Assembly: GCA_003116995.1 (NCBI GenBank)
Contig: BDSL01000036.1
Span: forward strand, 496,001 to 560,000
Length of the DNA stretch: 64,000 bases
Direction: 5' to 3'
Source of the DNA: Yamagishiella unicocca
Lineage: Eukaryota > Chlorophyta > Chlorophyceae > Chlamydomonadales > Volvocaceae
Under the pieces are notes generated by a model. That model ran no database searches and was not told the DNA's origin. It saw only the letters and a program-made list of their open reading frames with translations. A program made the translations under genes and the position numbers. Below are positions 35,343 through 51,172 of the stretch, in pieces (the first letter of the stretch is position 1; every line of letters starts with the position of its first letter).

Positions 35343-36696
35343 GCGCCCCCTCCACTGCGCCCAGCAGGCCGACCCCGGCTTCTCCGCGAGGCTGCTGCCC
35401 CCCGGGCTCTGGCTCTGGCTCTGGCTCCGGCGGGTGGCGTTGCGGCTCCCTGCTCCCCCCCCGCTGTGCAGCCTGCGGGCGCCCCCAGCGCTGCAGCAAC
35501 GAAATGGGCAGGTCGTCATCCGACGAGGGAACATCGCCCGCGGAATCAGCGTTGCCGTCGCCCTGCACCTCTGCCTGCACCTCCGCCTGCACTTCCGCCT
35601 GCACCTCTGCCTGCACCTCCGCCTGCACCTCCGCCTGCACCTCCGCCTGCACCTCCGCCTGCACCTCCGCCTGCACCTCCGCCTGCACCTCCGCCTGCAC
35701 CTCCGCCTGCACCTCCGCCTGCACCTCCGCCTGCACCTCCGCCTGCACCTCCGGCAGCGGACCCGGCAGCGGACCCGGCAGCGGACCCGGCAGCGGACCC
35801 GCCTGCACCTCCGCCGCACCACCTGCGGCTCCCCCCAGTCCACCCTGGTCGCCCACATCCGCGTCCTCCGCTCCTCCCGCCCCCGCCCCCTCCTCCTCCA
35901 GCTCGGCGGCACCACCCTCGTGGTCAGACCGGGTGACGGCGGCACCACCGGCCGGCACCTTGCGCCGCTTGGCGGGCCCCGGCGGGCCCTGCTCCTTCAG
36001 CGCCCGCTTACGCGCGCGCTGGTGCAGCTTCTGCATGTGCTGTAGCTCGTTCTTAGGTCGCGGCCGATTCGCCGCTGCCGTCGCGTGCGGTTGGGGACCC
36101 CGGTCCGGTGGTGCCGTGGCTGCGGCAGACCCAACAACACCGACAGCGCCTGGTGCTGCGCCGACCGCGGCTGCCACACTTCCAGCGGCACCGACGCCCG
36201 TGGCAGCGGCTGCCGAGAGCCGCAGGGGCGGCGCTGCTGCAGCTGTGCCGTCGGTTCCCCGGGCGCCCTGCGGGCCGCCCTCTTGTCTACGTGAGGTGAG
36301 ATGCGTGTCTGCAGCGCCTTCCTCGCGCGTAGTATGGGTTCCGGCGCGCCTCCGGTTAAGCTTAGATGGCTGGCTGTCGGCACCACCCGCCGCCTGATGC
36401 GACGCCTCGTGGGCTGCCACCGGTGCGACTTGGGGTGCATGAAGTAGTGATGGAATAGCCCGTTGACTGGTGTTGACGCCCATGCTCAGCAGCTGGCGCA
36501 TCAGCTGCTTCGCGGTGTCGGATGGGAGGATGATAGCGGGTAGGATGACCCTGGCCCGAAGCCCGGGAGATGCTGACCCAACCTCCCCTCTGACATCTGC
36601 CGGGTCATCAGATGCTCCTCCTGAACTCCCGCGGCAGAGGGCTACGATGTCGTCCCATGACGGCAGGTCCATCTGCATTCTGCCATCAAGCAGCAT
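31513..36696 (-). CDS. triple CCCH zinc-finger protein, ZC3H4/6/8-like (1,427 residues)
   Basis: Exons by complement: 33148-36696 (one 3,549-nt exon), 32573-32784, 32082-32263, 31513-31853; phases close. The first 1,180 residues are mostly low complexity: a short ordered start ([13 protein letters not shown]), poly-Ala, poly-Gly, Glu runs, and a block of about 16 EVQA plus 4 GPLP repeats. Three CCCH fingers follow: [19 protein letters not shown], whose first Cys comes from exon 2; [19 protein letters not shown]; and [20 protein letters not shown], split between exons 3 and 4. The close finger spacing resembles animal ZC3H4/6/8 and Drosophila Su(sable), which bind nascent RNA and restrain non-coding transcription; that role here is inference. 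The tail is Gly/Ala-rich, ending NSGDEDF. Confidence 0.82.
32005..32046. repeat. GTTGCCCG microsatellite
   Basis: Several tandem copies of an 8-bp CCCGGTTG unit, in intron 3 of the CCCH gene. Confidence 0.75.
35563..35800 (-). repeat. coding 12-bp tandem repeats (EVQA and GPLP)
   Basis: About 16 copies of a 12-bp unit encode EVQA on the minus strand (35563-35755), immediately followed by four 12-bp units encoding GPLP (to about 35800). All units keep the frame. Confidence 0.9.
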
Positions 36697-36900
36697 GCTA
36701 GTAAGTCCTTTCTATACACAATTGAAATATATACCATAAGTGCGGGATACGTGTGCCAGTTCGGTGACCGATATAGATCCACGCGCATGCTTTGCCGTGA
36801 ATCCATTACGAGACATGGTAGCTTGTACCACATAACTGCTTACAGGACAGCGCGATTTCTAATTTTGCTATCTTTAAGGTTCTGCCCGTTTATCAGACAG
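36697..36900. promoter_or_regulatory. 204-bp bidirectional promoter region
   Basis: Only 204 bp separate the start codons of the CCCH gene (-, 36696) and the aspartate aminotransferase (+, 36901). The stretch is markedly AT-richer than its surroundings and must serve both genes. No TATA box or other site can be assigned confidently. Confidence 0.6.
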
Positions 36901-40813
<3,913 letters not shown>

Positions 40814-42704
40814 GCGGAAGGGGCAGCACGGGGCGGCAGGGGGGACCGCAGGGCGCTGGTACGGTGTCGCCGTCTGCGTTTTGGGTTGCTGCGACGGGCG
40901 ACAGGGACGGCGGGGGTAGTACGCATCGTAGTGCCTAGGTAGTTGCACACTGGGTAGGTAGCTTGAGTGACGAGAGGGACCGCATATACCCGAACATGAC
41001 TCGCGCGGACAGGCACCCTCAGCCCGCAAGGTGTCGGCAAGGGCGCGTACGAACAAACGCGGTGACTGTTGACCACCGGCTGCTGCCGCCAGAATTTTGT
41101 CTTTTGCGGGGTTTGTCTGCTTGAGGGCAGCGGCCCCTAACTGAGGGTGCTGGCTGGCTGGGGGTCGAGTGTTGTACGGCGCCGGAGAAAAGACGGGTAG
41201 GGGCCTCTCCTGGAGCGCGTGCGCCGCTTGTGTGTGAGTCGGGAGGCCGGCAGTTTTGAAAGGGAAGGCGACGCGCTGTCCTTGCGTGGACGAGCATGAG
41301 CGTAATTCGTGTTTGAGTGCAGTGGTGCTGGAAGGGTACTGTAAAGGACCTCTGGCTCCCCTCACCTGCCGGGCGACAGGGGGCGCAAGCTGGAGGGCAA
41401 GCGCCTACGACTGGGGAACCTGGGGGCACCGTTGGGTGAACCCGCGAGTCCGTACCACAGTCCACGCAGCGCGAAATAACAACGTTGGCCACCTGGCACT
41501 GCAGGACGGGACGAAATTTGCAAGAGCGTAAAGCCCGTACACGCGTAAGCCTCTTTTGGTGTACATATGAAATTGTATAAGCACCTCGATGTCGATCTTT
41601 ATTGACAAACACATTTCCCGATCAGCTGCTAGTTGGCGTAGGCAGTGCTGCCTGCGGTGTTGCCTGCGCAGTACGCAGTGGGCCGTACAGGTGGTCGAAG
41701 AGCCCGCCACAGACATTTTGCCGGTGCGAGTCCGCTGTGGAGCTTAGGTCGACAGCTGCACGCACGCTAGAACCTGTCGTGCGGAACCCAAGGTTGTGCG
41801 AAGAGCACTGTACACAGCAGGATGTGGCCACAAGCAGGTTACGTGATAGCGTAGGAAGGATGGTGAGAGTATATCTAGCAAGGAGACATGGTGTAAGTTC
41901 TGCCATGATCAGCAGCGGCCTGAGTAGCGTGCATGAGCCGTGAAGAACAAACACCTTGACGACTGCAGAGCGAACCAAGGTAGTTGGGCAGGTGGGGGAC
42001 TATACCATGTTTGGATGCCACCTGTCGATTTGGTTGCAGTGACGTGGCATGGCGAGTGCAACCCGACCGTTGGGCCTGGTTTCGGGGTGTAATTTGCCAG
42101 TTTGGGCCTGTTTGGGGCCTGTGACCCCTTGGGATTCCTCTGCACAGAACACGTTCGTTTGTTGCCTGGGTGCGTGAAAGCAGCTGGGTCGGGCATTCAG
42201 TACTCCCTTAAAATGGACACGAATGAACAAACTGGCAGATACGCGCATGGCGTGGGTAAAAACTGGCATGGGTTGATGAAATATATATGAGTATATGCTG
42301 TACGTACACGGACGTATTGTAGCAGGTCTGTGGAGTCGCGCCTGCAACAGGCGCAAGGAACTTTCAGATATTGTGGATCAATTCCTCCCACGATCTTCCA
42401 TTTGAACTCCTCCATACCGAATACAAAGGGAGATGCATATCAAGTCGAAAAAGACGTACCCATATCTGGTGTAGCTTTCCTTGCGCGCATGAAGCCGTAC
42501 GGACTGATCAGAAGTAGTTGGGGCTCTGGTTGCAGTCACAGCATGAATATCCTGTAGCATACAAAGTAGGTCAATTTGGTAGACCAAACGTGTATGCAAC
42601 GGGTTTTTGGGTTAAACAGGCGCACCGTGGGCGAGCAATGGGCGACTGACGTGGGCGACTAAACAGCAATCCTGCCGTGGCACGCCCAAGAGCGCCCTAC
42701 ATGA
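40814..42704. other. intergenic, no gene recognised
   Basis: The first part is the 3' UTR of the aminotransferase, with its TGTAA at 41340. The rest is AT-richer toward 42700 and holds only short unsupported frames on both strands. Confidence 0.55.
41340..41344 (+). other. poly(A) signal TGTAA for aspartate aminotransferase
   Basis: TGTAA about 530 bases past the stop codon. Confidence 0.45.
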
Positions 42705-45700
42705 ATGGGGCGTCTGCTGCCTGGAAAGCGAAAATCTAAAATGCTGAGCCCATCAAATTCTATCCGCAAGGACCTCGTTGGATTTCCACTGGACGTGACG
42801 GAGAGCTTGGAAGATGAGAAAGCAGCTACGGACCCAATAAATGGAAATACTTCTGTGAGTTCGCAGGGCGTACAGCAGCTGCAGTCCGGCGCTGGCGCTC
42901 AGCGCAGCCCGCAAGTGTTTTCGCATTCTGACCGGCCCGCAGGGACGGTGAGGCGTCCTGCGCTACTCGTAAACGCAGTAGAATATTTACTGATTCGTGG
43001 CCGCACGCATTGGTGCGCTCACAGGAATTACTTCAAGGGTCTGCAATTGACGCGACCGCGCAGCCGTTGTCAACGCCGGCCCCCGCAGCAGCTGGCGGCA
43101 CAAGAAGAAGCGTCGGCCATGCCGAACAAGGCATGTTTACTGAACAGCTGCAACGGCTACGAGCGCGTTTACAGAGCGTCGTCCAAGGCGTGCGCGAGGT
43201 GGCTCAGGTGGGTTGGCCAGGAGCTCCACAGGCTACGGGCGCCCATAACCTGCATCCGCGGCATGCCTTATCGCATATGAAGTACGGCTCCGACTCCAAC
43301 ACTTCTTCTCCAGCTGTATGCCCATCTAATCCTGCCGGTTTTGTCCTCGTAATACTCAGCACCCTGGCTTTCCTGCTCCTCTGCGGCCCTGCAGAGCCTG
43401 GACGAGCCGCACTCTCTCATCGCGAACGTCCGCGACCAGCTGCAGACCCGCCATGACAACGCCAGGCGCAACTCTCAATCTTTTGCCCCGACAAGCCAGC
43501 CCAGCCAGCCCTCCCTTGCTCGCAACAGCACCGGCGGCGCGGGGCCCTTCAAGGGCAGCATCCCCGAAGGCTACAGTTACGTGCCCGAGAGCCCTCCAGC
43601 AACCGATCTGGCCAGCTTACCGCTCAGCGCAGAAGGTGCGAACAGCTTGTCCGTCAGGGCCCGTGTGGCCGCCGTCGAGCAGCGCAACAGCCGATCAGGC
43701 GGCGGCCTGTCTGAGCCACTGCCTGTGCTGCCATGCGTCCTAGAAATGAAGCCTTCCGCTGACTCTGAGAGCCAGGAAGATGGAGCCATGTTTCCCTCGC
43801 AGCCGGTCAGTGAAGTTTATGATTTTGTGTCACCAGGCAGCGGCTCCATGGACCACAATGGCGCCACCGCGGTCAACGCAGCCACAGCTGCCAGCGCCGT
43901 TAACGAGGAGCAAGCTGGGGAAGATGCAACGCCGCAAGTCAAGGCCAACGGGACCGAAGAGTACAGTGAGTCGGTTGAGGTAGCTGCCAGCAACACAGCA
44001 GCTCTAGCAAATGCAGGCAAGGCAATAGCCGCAGGAACAGAGGCAGCCGCTGGCGCAACCGCAAGAGGAGGATCAGGCAGCGCGGCGCAGGAGTGCGCTG
44101 GCAGTCACGCGGTGGCTAGCCTGCCGGATACAGCTGCCTCGACGCCAAGGGTTTCTACCGGCGGCAGCGCGGTGACGGACACAAAGCAGGCATTTTCGAG
44201 GACTAGCAGCGCAGGCGCCAGGAGCCGTATGGCTGGCGGCGTGGCAGCCCATGCCATCGAGGGGTCCGGCAGCAACACGCCGGTGTCGTACTCCCGCTCG
44301 GTATCGATGGGCGGTGGCTCCATGATCTCGCCTACAGACGCCGCCGCGTCGCCTCCTGCACCGGCGCCGGACACGGCGGCCGCGGTGGCAGCTGCCGACC
44401 TGGTTGCGGCGCACGCCGTGGAGCTATTGAGCGGCCGCGACGTCAGCTTGGTGGCGGCCACAGCCAACGCCGCTGCTGCGGCTGCATACCTGAAGGAGCA
44501 CCCAGAGACGCTGCGGGAATTGTGGACGCTGAGGGCGCGCGTGCGGCTGCAGGAACGTGAGCTAGCGTCCATGGTAAGTGATCTTTACACAGAGGGGCGG
44601 GAATGCCGTCGAACAGCTTTCAGCATAAATGCTGAGCGTTGTGTGTGCGCGTGTTCCGTGGTGATCGCAAGGGTGTTCTTTGCTAAGCTATGGTTGTGGG
44701 TTGTTCGCAGTCCGGTCGAACGGCCGGCCGATGGGCTGCTATGCCGTTCGCCGTTTCCGGCAACACTTTCGAGGCATTCCGGGCATGGGCAGACTACCAA
44801 GGGGTGGCTGGAGTACATGCGCGCCGGCCAGGAACGGCCTGGCCTGCTTTGCACGTTTGGACGCCAGGTTTTTCTGGGCTTGCGCCAGCGCCACGCCATC
44901 CCATCCAGCTCAGCACCTCCGCGTGTTGCCCCGCCGTGGCTGCCTGCAGGTGAAGCAGCTGTCCACCAAGAACGCGCAGCTCGACCAGGCGCAGACGACG
45001 GTGCAGCAGAAGGAGAAGGAGCTGGGCGCCATCACGAAGCGCCTCACGGGCGTACTCACGAAGCTGCAAAGCTTCCAGGCGACACACAACCAGCAGCAGC
45101 AAGAGCTGCACGCCCTGCAGCAACAGCAGCGTGCATCGGCGGGCGGTGCGGACCCGCTGCGGACCCCGAGCAGCTCCCCTGATAGCGTTGCTCCGGTGGT
45201 GCCCGTTGACTCGCCGCACACTCCTTTCACAGTTCCCTCCTCGTCTTTGTTTGCGGCTGGAATTGCCGAAGAGGAGGAGCCGCAACCTGCAGCATTTTCG
45301 TCTGACGCGGCGTTCGCCTTATCGTCTGTCCTGCGCACGCCGCCCGGCTCGGTGCCGATGACAACGCCGCGCACGTCCGGCTCGCGCCGGAACTCCATGG
45401 CCCGCCAGCACAGGGTTTTCTCTCTGCGTGACGCAGGTCCATCGCTGGAGGTGTACATGCCACCTCCGCCACCGACCAGCATGTGGGTGCACGAGGGACC
45501 CGGGTCGGTGCCGGAGCAGCCGCTGGACGAGGCGGCTGCATACGCCGCCCTTATGGAGAGTCTGAGCTCGGAGGAACCGCAGGAGGCTGAAGCTTTGGCG
45601 GAGGACGCGTCTGCCAGCCCGGGTGCTGCTGTCACCAGCTGGAGCCCTGCAGATGACGCAGTCCCCGCAGCCACGGATGCCGTCCCCAAAGCTCTTCCCG

Positions 45701-46404
45701 GTGACAGCAGCGTTGCGGAGGTCGCTGCGGAGGTCGCGACGACCTCACAAACATCGGAGACCACTACAGTTAAAGCTCTAGTGGTATCGACGGATGTCTG
45801 TGCACAGCAAATTGGAGGTGGCTTGTCAAGCGCCCCTATATCTGCTGTGGCAGCTACTGAGACCGTCGTTCGCCGACGCAGCATCTTTAAGCTGCTGCTG
45901 CAGTTCGGCCCCTCGCTCGCGTGCGTCGCTCTCTTGATGCGCGATGCGAGCTTTCAGCGGGGACTGGAGCAGGTGCTAGGTGGCGTGTCCAAGACGAAAA
46001 GGATCAACTCCGTCGCATCGCGTCACCGTGCTCTTGAAGCAGCTGCGGCAGCGCGCACTGCGCCCCTGGATATAAGCCAGTATCTGCCCACAATTGCCAC
46101 CAGCAACGGCGAAGCCTTAGAGAGTCCGTCATCTCGCGAGTGCAAGGCCAAATGGTACGTGTATGGTTGTTCACAACGTGTATTTTTTTTGTCCAATATC
46201 CGAGGCACGAGAATCCACAGAATGACGCAAACCATTATGCATGCGCCCTGTGGTTTAAACGCTTGATACCGGTAGCACATGGGCGTGATGTGCGAACGTA
46301 GGACTTCTGCGTACACTCTTCGATCAGCATGTCCGCAACGTCCACTCCCATTCTTCAGGTGCAAAATTATTCGCCCACCGCCCAAGGCTGCTGTCTACTA
46401 CTGA
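42705..46404 (+). CDS. Ala/Ser-rich coiled-coil protein of unknown function (951 residues)
   Basis: Exons: 42705-42947, 43025-43207, 43395-44573, 44950-46154, 46359-46404 (2,856 nt, phases close with standard splice sites). Exon 2 carries a helical heptad segment (TEQLQRLRARLQSVVQGVRE). The middle is Ala/Ser/Thr-rich and disordered. Exons 3-4 meet in a second coiled coil (LRELWTLRARVRLQERELAS, then VKQLSTKNAQLDQAQTTVQQ). A Pro-rich patch and a hydrophobic stretch near residue 840 (KLLLQFGPSLACVALLM) that could be a membrane anchor or buried helix follow. No family recognised. The tiny last exon encoding CKIIRPPPKAAVYY is the least certain part. An ATG 4 bases upstream gives a short frame and was not chosen. 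Confidence 0.75.
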
Positions 46405-47512
46405 GCAGCGCTGCCGTGCGCGAATGCGATGCTTTAAACTCGACAAGGAGAATGGTATGCGGGTATATGGTCACGGTTGCGTGAAGTCCGGAGGAAGAGT
46501 CATGGGCTTGTATGATATGCCGGCAGTTACACTGATGCATTAATGTCTTCGGGCAGAAGGGGCGCGAGGCTTCTGGAGAGCCTAGATTTTGGGGAAACCC
46601 TGGGCTTCCCTTCGATTGTGTAGCTGCGCCTGGCGTAGTAATGGGCCGTCGGTGCAAGATCGGCAACGAATAGCACATTTCATAAAGCTTGCCGCAAGCT
46701 TGAGCTTAGGCTGTCGGTTGTTAACGTGCATGATAACCCATCACAACTGGTCACGAAGACTTCCGGGGGCATCACCTCCCAACTCGTGTTTGTGATGTTC
46801 TCATGTGTGCTTCCAGGCAACGAATATGCCAGGCATCCATGCAGACTCTCCTTTTTTTGAAGTTTTTTCACGGGGCCGTTGCGACGGTATCGTACACAGT
46901 CGGGGACCAAGGACGCACACGCAGACGCGAGGGTGAACGTTAGAAATGTTTAGGACGGTGTGCAGTCTTTACTTACAGCAAGTGCACAGATGCAGATGAG
47001 GCTCAGTTGTTTTTCATGTGTCGAATATGGTTCGATTGTATAGGGTCTGGTCGTAGGCAACCGCTTTGTTCGCAAAGATGGGCAGAACTACGTTGAAAGA
47101 AGCTTACACGGCTTTCGGGTTTAGTATTGGCGAAGGCCCCGCATTGTTGCCATCGAAGGATGTCGCCACGCAAGCCCAACAGGCCCCAATACCGAGGCCG
47201 AACTGTAAACGGTTGAGGGATTGGTGCTTCCTCAAAAATGCATGACATCATAGGTGCGAGCAACCTAGCTGCCAGTCGTCGTCACGCGAGGATCATTGTG
47301 CGGCACTTATATGCGGCAGAAAAAATAGATAGGCTCACGACCAGGTATAGCATTCATGATCGCTGACGATGGCGCAAAAAATACTTAGGCATGTGAACTG
47401 CAGACCCCGAAGTCATGCAGGTGCAAGCGTGCGTTCGGACCTAGTGAACACCCATCCCGTATAGCAAACTCGACGTACGCTGCATGACTAATGCATCACT
47501 AAGTTTAATCAC
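46405..47512. other. convergent intergenic region
   Basis: 3' sides of the 951-residue gene (+) and GH5 copy A (-). No coding signal. TGTAA at 47204-47208 (+) and TTACA at 47104-47108 are possible poly(A) signals. Confidence 0.5.
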
Positions 47513-50215
47513 TCATACATATATCACGTGCTTGGTGTCTAGCAGGACTTGCAGCACGGTCATATCTTGACACCGCTTATTGTAGGCTTCCATGTCCACC
47601 GTCTGCGCCCAGGCTGCCGTCCAAGTGGGCAGCCACCAGCTGGCGGCTTTCTCCGCACAGGCAGCGCGTTGAGGGCCTCGAAGGAAGTCGGTTAGCGTTT
47701 CGGTGTTGGCAACGATGGGTGCGCGCGAGGGCTCTGGCTTCGGTGTGACGACGACAGGGGCGGACGAGGGTGTCTCGGTGGGGCCGCTAACCGGCGAAGG
47801 TGAGGGCGAGGGCTTTGGCATATTGATAGGGCCGTCCAGGTACACATTGTACCTGTGTTTGCAAACAGTCGTTTAGGAAGGGAGATGCTGCAATCATGAA
47901 GGGGCCAAGCAAGTGCGGACCAACAAATAATTAGGTTCGGATAATTGTTTGGCCCCTGCAGGCCAACCGTGCTCGTACAGATTTGGTTACCAACTTGAGG
48001 AGCGTCAATCGCGCAATACGCCAGGAGATACCCACCCGTCATCCCAAACGGTTCCTATGGCGGCGTTCCAGAACATGGCGCCCGCCATGGGGCCCCCGGT
48101 CTGCTTCATCCACTTCATATTGTCAGCTACCAGCTGGAAGAGGACCGCTCGCTGCTGGACAGTGTATTGACTGCAAGGAACGAGGACATGGCGGATTGTG
48201 CGGATATTAAGGTAAATCAGCTCTGAACTGGGAAGGACAAAACTTTTAGTGAAAGCGTGAGTTCGCAAGGGCCTGCCAACTTACGGCATGATGAGGCCGA
48301 ACTCCTCAAGGATGAGCGGTTTGCCGGCATCTGCGGAGAGGCGCTGGTGGCTCGCGAGGTACTGAATCAAGTAGTTGCAAAAGCAGTTGAAGTCGCACTT
48401 GTTCCACTTTGGTGGTATAGACTCCATCTGCGTTAGTTGTCAGCGTACGGCGGGAGCCGGCGACTACTTGCAGGTAGAAGAGAAGCAGCTGGAACTAGTA
48501 GGTGGGAGCAATCAAAGGTCACGAATCGCACGTGCTCCCGTGTCGGGTATGGCCTTTCGTAACTCCATGCTGCGGCGGCAGGCCGGTAGAGAACATTACT
48601 ACTTCTGGTCTGGGATCCACTGTACGAGTTACTACTACCACATATGCACCCCTAAAAGCAGACCGCCACCCACTGGTTTGTCGGCCGTGGATTCGCGGAA
48701 TCTCTTGTTGTAACGGTTACAGTGAATCGCGGAAACTCTTATAAACCCCACACCTGCCTCACCTGGCGTTCGTATGCGTGCACAACGGTGGCGTCGATGG
48801 AGTCCAACTTGCTCAATGCAGCCCAATCCTCGCCCTCGCACCGTGCACCGGCCCCTGCGCAACGTGAGTGCCGGCTTTTGCTGAGTGGGGCGTACAGTTG
48901 CTGGGACAGCTACGTATTGGCAGCACTGTAAAAAGTAGAACCCAGCGCAATCTGCTACCACAGCAGGCAATCGCTAAGCCATCTACGCAACCGCCTGGCG
49001 ACAAAAGCTTTGAACCCCTAGCACCCACCGGGGTTCCAGCCTTCGTACGAGTTGAGGTAGTAGCCCTCGGTGCCCAGAGCTACCAGCTGGTTGGGTGCGT
49101 TGGCACGTAAGTGTTCGGTGATTTCTTTCAGGAAAGAGTGCTGTATGCCCTGGGACTCAGAGTCCACGCAGCCTGGGCACCTTGGCTCGTTCATCGCATC
49201 GAACATCATGATGGCATCGTCATCACGGTAGCGGCGACCATTGAAGGTGTTGGTACGCCACACGATGGCCGATACATGGTCACGGTAGAAATGACGTACA
49301 GCCGAAGAATTGTAGAAGTCCAGCAAATCCTTGCCAGCTATCGTACGGGTGAGAGAGTGTAGGGGCATACGGACGCGGCGTCGGGGACTCATACGCTCCT
49401 TCTGGTTTGGACCCCATAGTATTAGTTGCTTCCACTAGTGGCAGGGGTTGTTCGAAACGTCTCGCAAAGAGTGGCCCTGAATGGTGGTTGCGTCTTGCGC
49501 TGGTGCAACTCGTGCGGCCGGACATGGATTGTCAGCGCACCTGGGTCGACGCCGGCCATCCTCATGTAATCTTGCGGGGAACGATACGCCGACCATGTGT
49601 TTCCCAAAGCCAAGATGAGCTTTACGTTGTGCCTGGCAGTTAACATAATGAACGCCTTGCATCAGTCTCGGTGTCCCCGTCGCGTTACAAGGAACAGCCT
49701 TCTGCACAGCCAGCATCCCAGTTACCTGCCGGCCGAGTCTACGATGTAGTCCAGGCCTTGGAACTCGTACTCGTCATACTTGCCCCATGCGTAGGGCATG
49801 CGATGGTTGAAACCCCAGAGGCGAATCACCTTGAGCCCGAATTGCTGCGAGCGCCAAAAGGAAAGTTAGTAAAGGAGGGAGGGTGACCGGGAACGATTCT
49901 GGGCGTCCATCGCCCACGCACGTTGCAGTAGTCGAAGAAGTTGTCCACGATGCCACGATCTTTCTTAACGAAGTCGTTCAGCCTGTAAGTGTGAAGTCGA
50001 TAGCACGTCAGTCTACGCGTGCCTAACGGCACCCGTCCAGAGCTAGCGCACCAGTAGGCGTTTGCTCCCATGAAGTACCAAGGCTTGCCATCAAGGCAAA
50101 GCTGATGGCCGCAGCGCCGCACGAAAGTCGCGTCGCCGGAGGCTGGCAAAAAGATGCAGATGGCGAAGATCGTCAGACCCAGCCCGGCCGACACCGTGGA
50201 CCTGGCCGAGCTCAT
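47513..50215 (-). CDS. secreted glycoside hydrolase family 5, endo-beta-mannanase type, copy A (484 residues)
   Basis: Exons by complement: 50052-50215, 49922-49982, 49726-49844, 49541-49632, 49029-49337, 48763-48854, 48285-48427, 48036-48170, 47513-47852 (1,455 nt, phases close). A hydrophobic signal peptide (AGLGLTIFAICIFLPASGDA) precedes CLDGKPWYFMGANAYW, typical of GH5_7 mannanases, then LKVIRLWGFN, NTWSAYRSPQ, the acid/base Glu in MNEPRC (about Glu196) and the nucleophile in ILEEFGL (about Glu321). The catalytic domain ends around residue 370. A Pro/Ser/Thr-rich linker and a C-terminal block (LTDFLRGPQRAACAEKA, then WWLPTWTAAWAQ) that I do not recognise follow. Expected to cut beta-1,4-mannan outside the cell; substrate not proven. 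Tandem paralogue of copy B. Confidence 0.92.
48675..48751 (+). repeat. dispersed repeat R1, copy 5 (with a second partial unit)
   Basis: GGTTTGTCGGCCGTGGATTC then GCGGAATC at 48675-48703; a second partial unit (GAATCGCGGAAACTCTTATA) follows. Inside GH5 copy A intron 6, opposite to the gene. Absent from the same intron of copy B. Confidence 0.75.
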
Positions 50216-51172
50216 TTCAAGGAAAGCTAATTTTACAAAATATCTTGTATACAAGGACCTGGAGGTGCGCAGAGAGGGGTCAGGGTAAGTAGATGCGGCC
50301 ATTCGCACATGTCGGCGAGCCTGAAGGCACTTGTCCTGCACCCTTGGCGGTAACGGGCGATGATCAAGGCGTTAGCACATTTTATCCCATACCTGTATCG
50401 TCAAGTGGGTCAGATGTGACGCGATAAGCTGCTGGCGACGGCGGCGGTTGGAGACTAGAGGGAGGCGCTGTCGACCCAGGTCTTGACTTAATAAGCAAGT
50501 TGATGCGGCATACAAGGTAAAAACCTTATATACTGTCCAACACGGCTTACTCATGTTGCATGACAGATTTCATGCAATCACGATCGCCGCCCGACGCCCG
50601 ACAGTCTTAGGACAGACGGAAGATTTGGATCGGGAATTTAAATGGTGTTCATTGTTTCGCATGACCAGGCATCGTGTTACATGCATTCTTGCCGCAAACC
50701 ACTATACGCGTATCTTAATTTCTGCTCCTGGGTTGAGAACACCTGGTGCCGAAACATTCCCATCCATCCTTAGCTCCCCACCGGTCTCGCAGCTAATGCT
50801 TGGCACGGTGATTGTACGTACAACTGCTTTGCTAAGTTTAGGTCAACGTGTACTACTCTGCGAGCAACAAACGTGCTCAACCGAAAACGCGACCCCGCCG
50901 ACATAGTCGACGTCCTTGAAGACAAAGGAATGGTCCTATACCAGGCATGATACATTTGCGACACTGTAAAAAAGGTTTACTGATACAACTGGGCGACATC
51001 CTGCCATCCCCAACCGCTTTGCGGCAGAGGAAGTCCCCGTAAGGAGCAACTGCGGCAGGCTGGCACAACCTTCCTAGCCTTCTTCAGGACATGTCAAGCC
51101 TTCAGGATAGATATAGTCAATTTTATGTCACGATACCATCATGTTCTGCAACCCGCGTATATTTTTACCCCA
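50216..51172. other. upstream region of GH5 copy A, part of the duplicated segment
   Basis: The stretch around 50391-50490 matches 54939-55040 upstream of copy B (shared CCTGTATCGTCAAGTGGGTC). This shows that the duplication extends beyond the coding region. No gene. Confidence 0.6.

Noticed and set aside
35563..35755. Regular short repeats as a possible CRISPR array
   Set aside because: The 12-bp units are contiguous without spacers and keep a reading frame; this is a coding minisatellite in a eukaryotic gene.
33848..36397. 849-residue plus-strand open frame
   Set aside because: It is exactly antisense to the big first exon of the CCCH gene. Its product is Ala/Pro/Ser/Cys low complexity generated by the reverse complement of GC-rich repeats. 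The minus strand has the zinc fingers and a consistent splice pattern.
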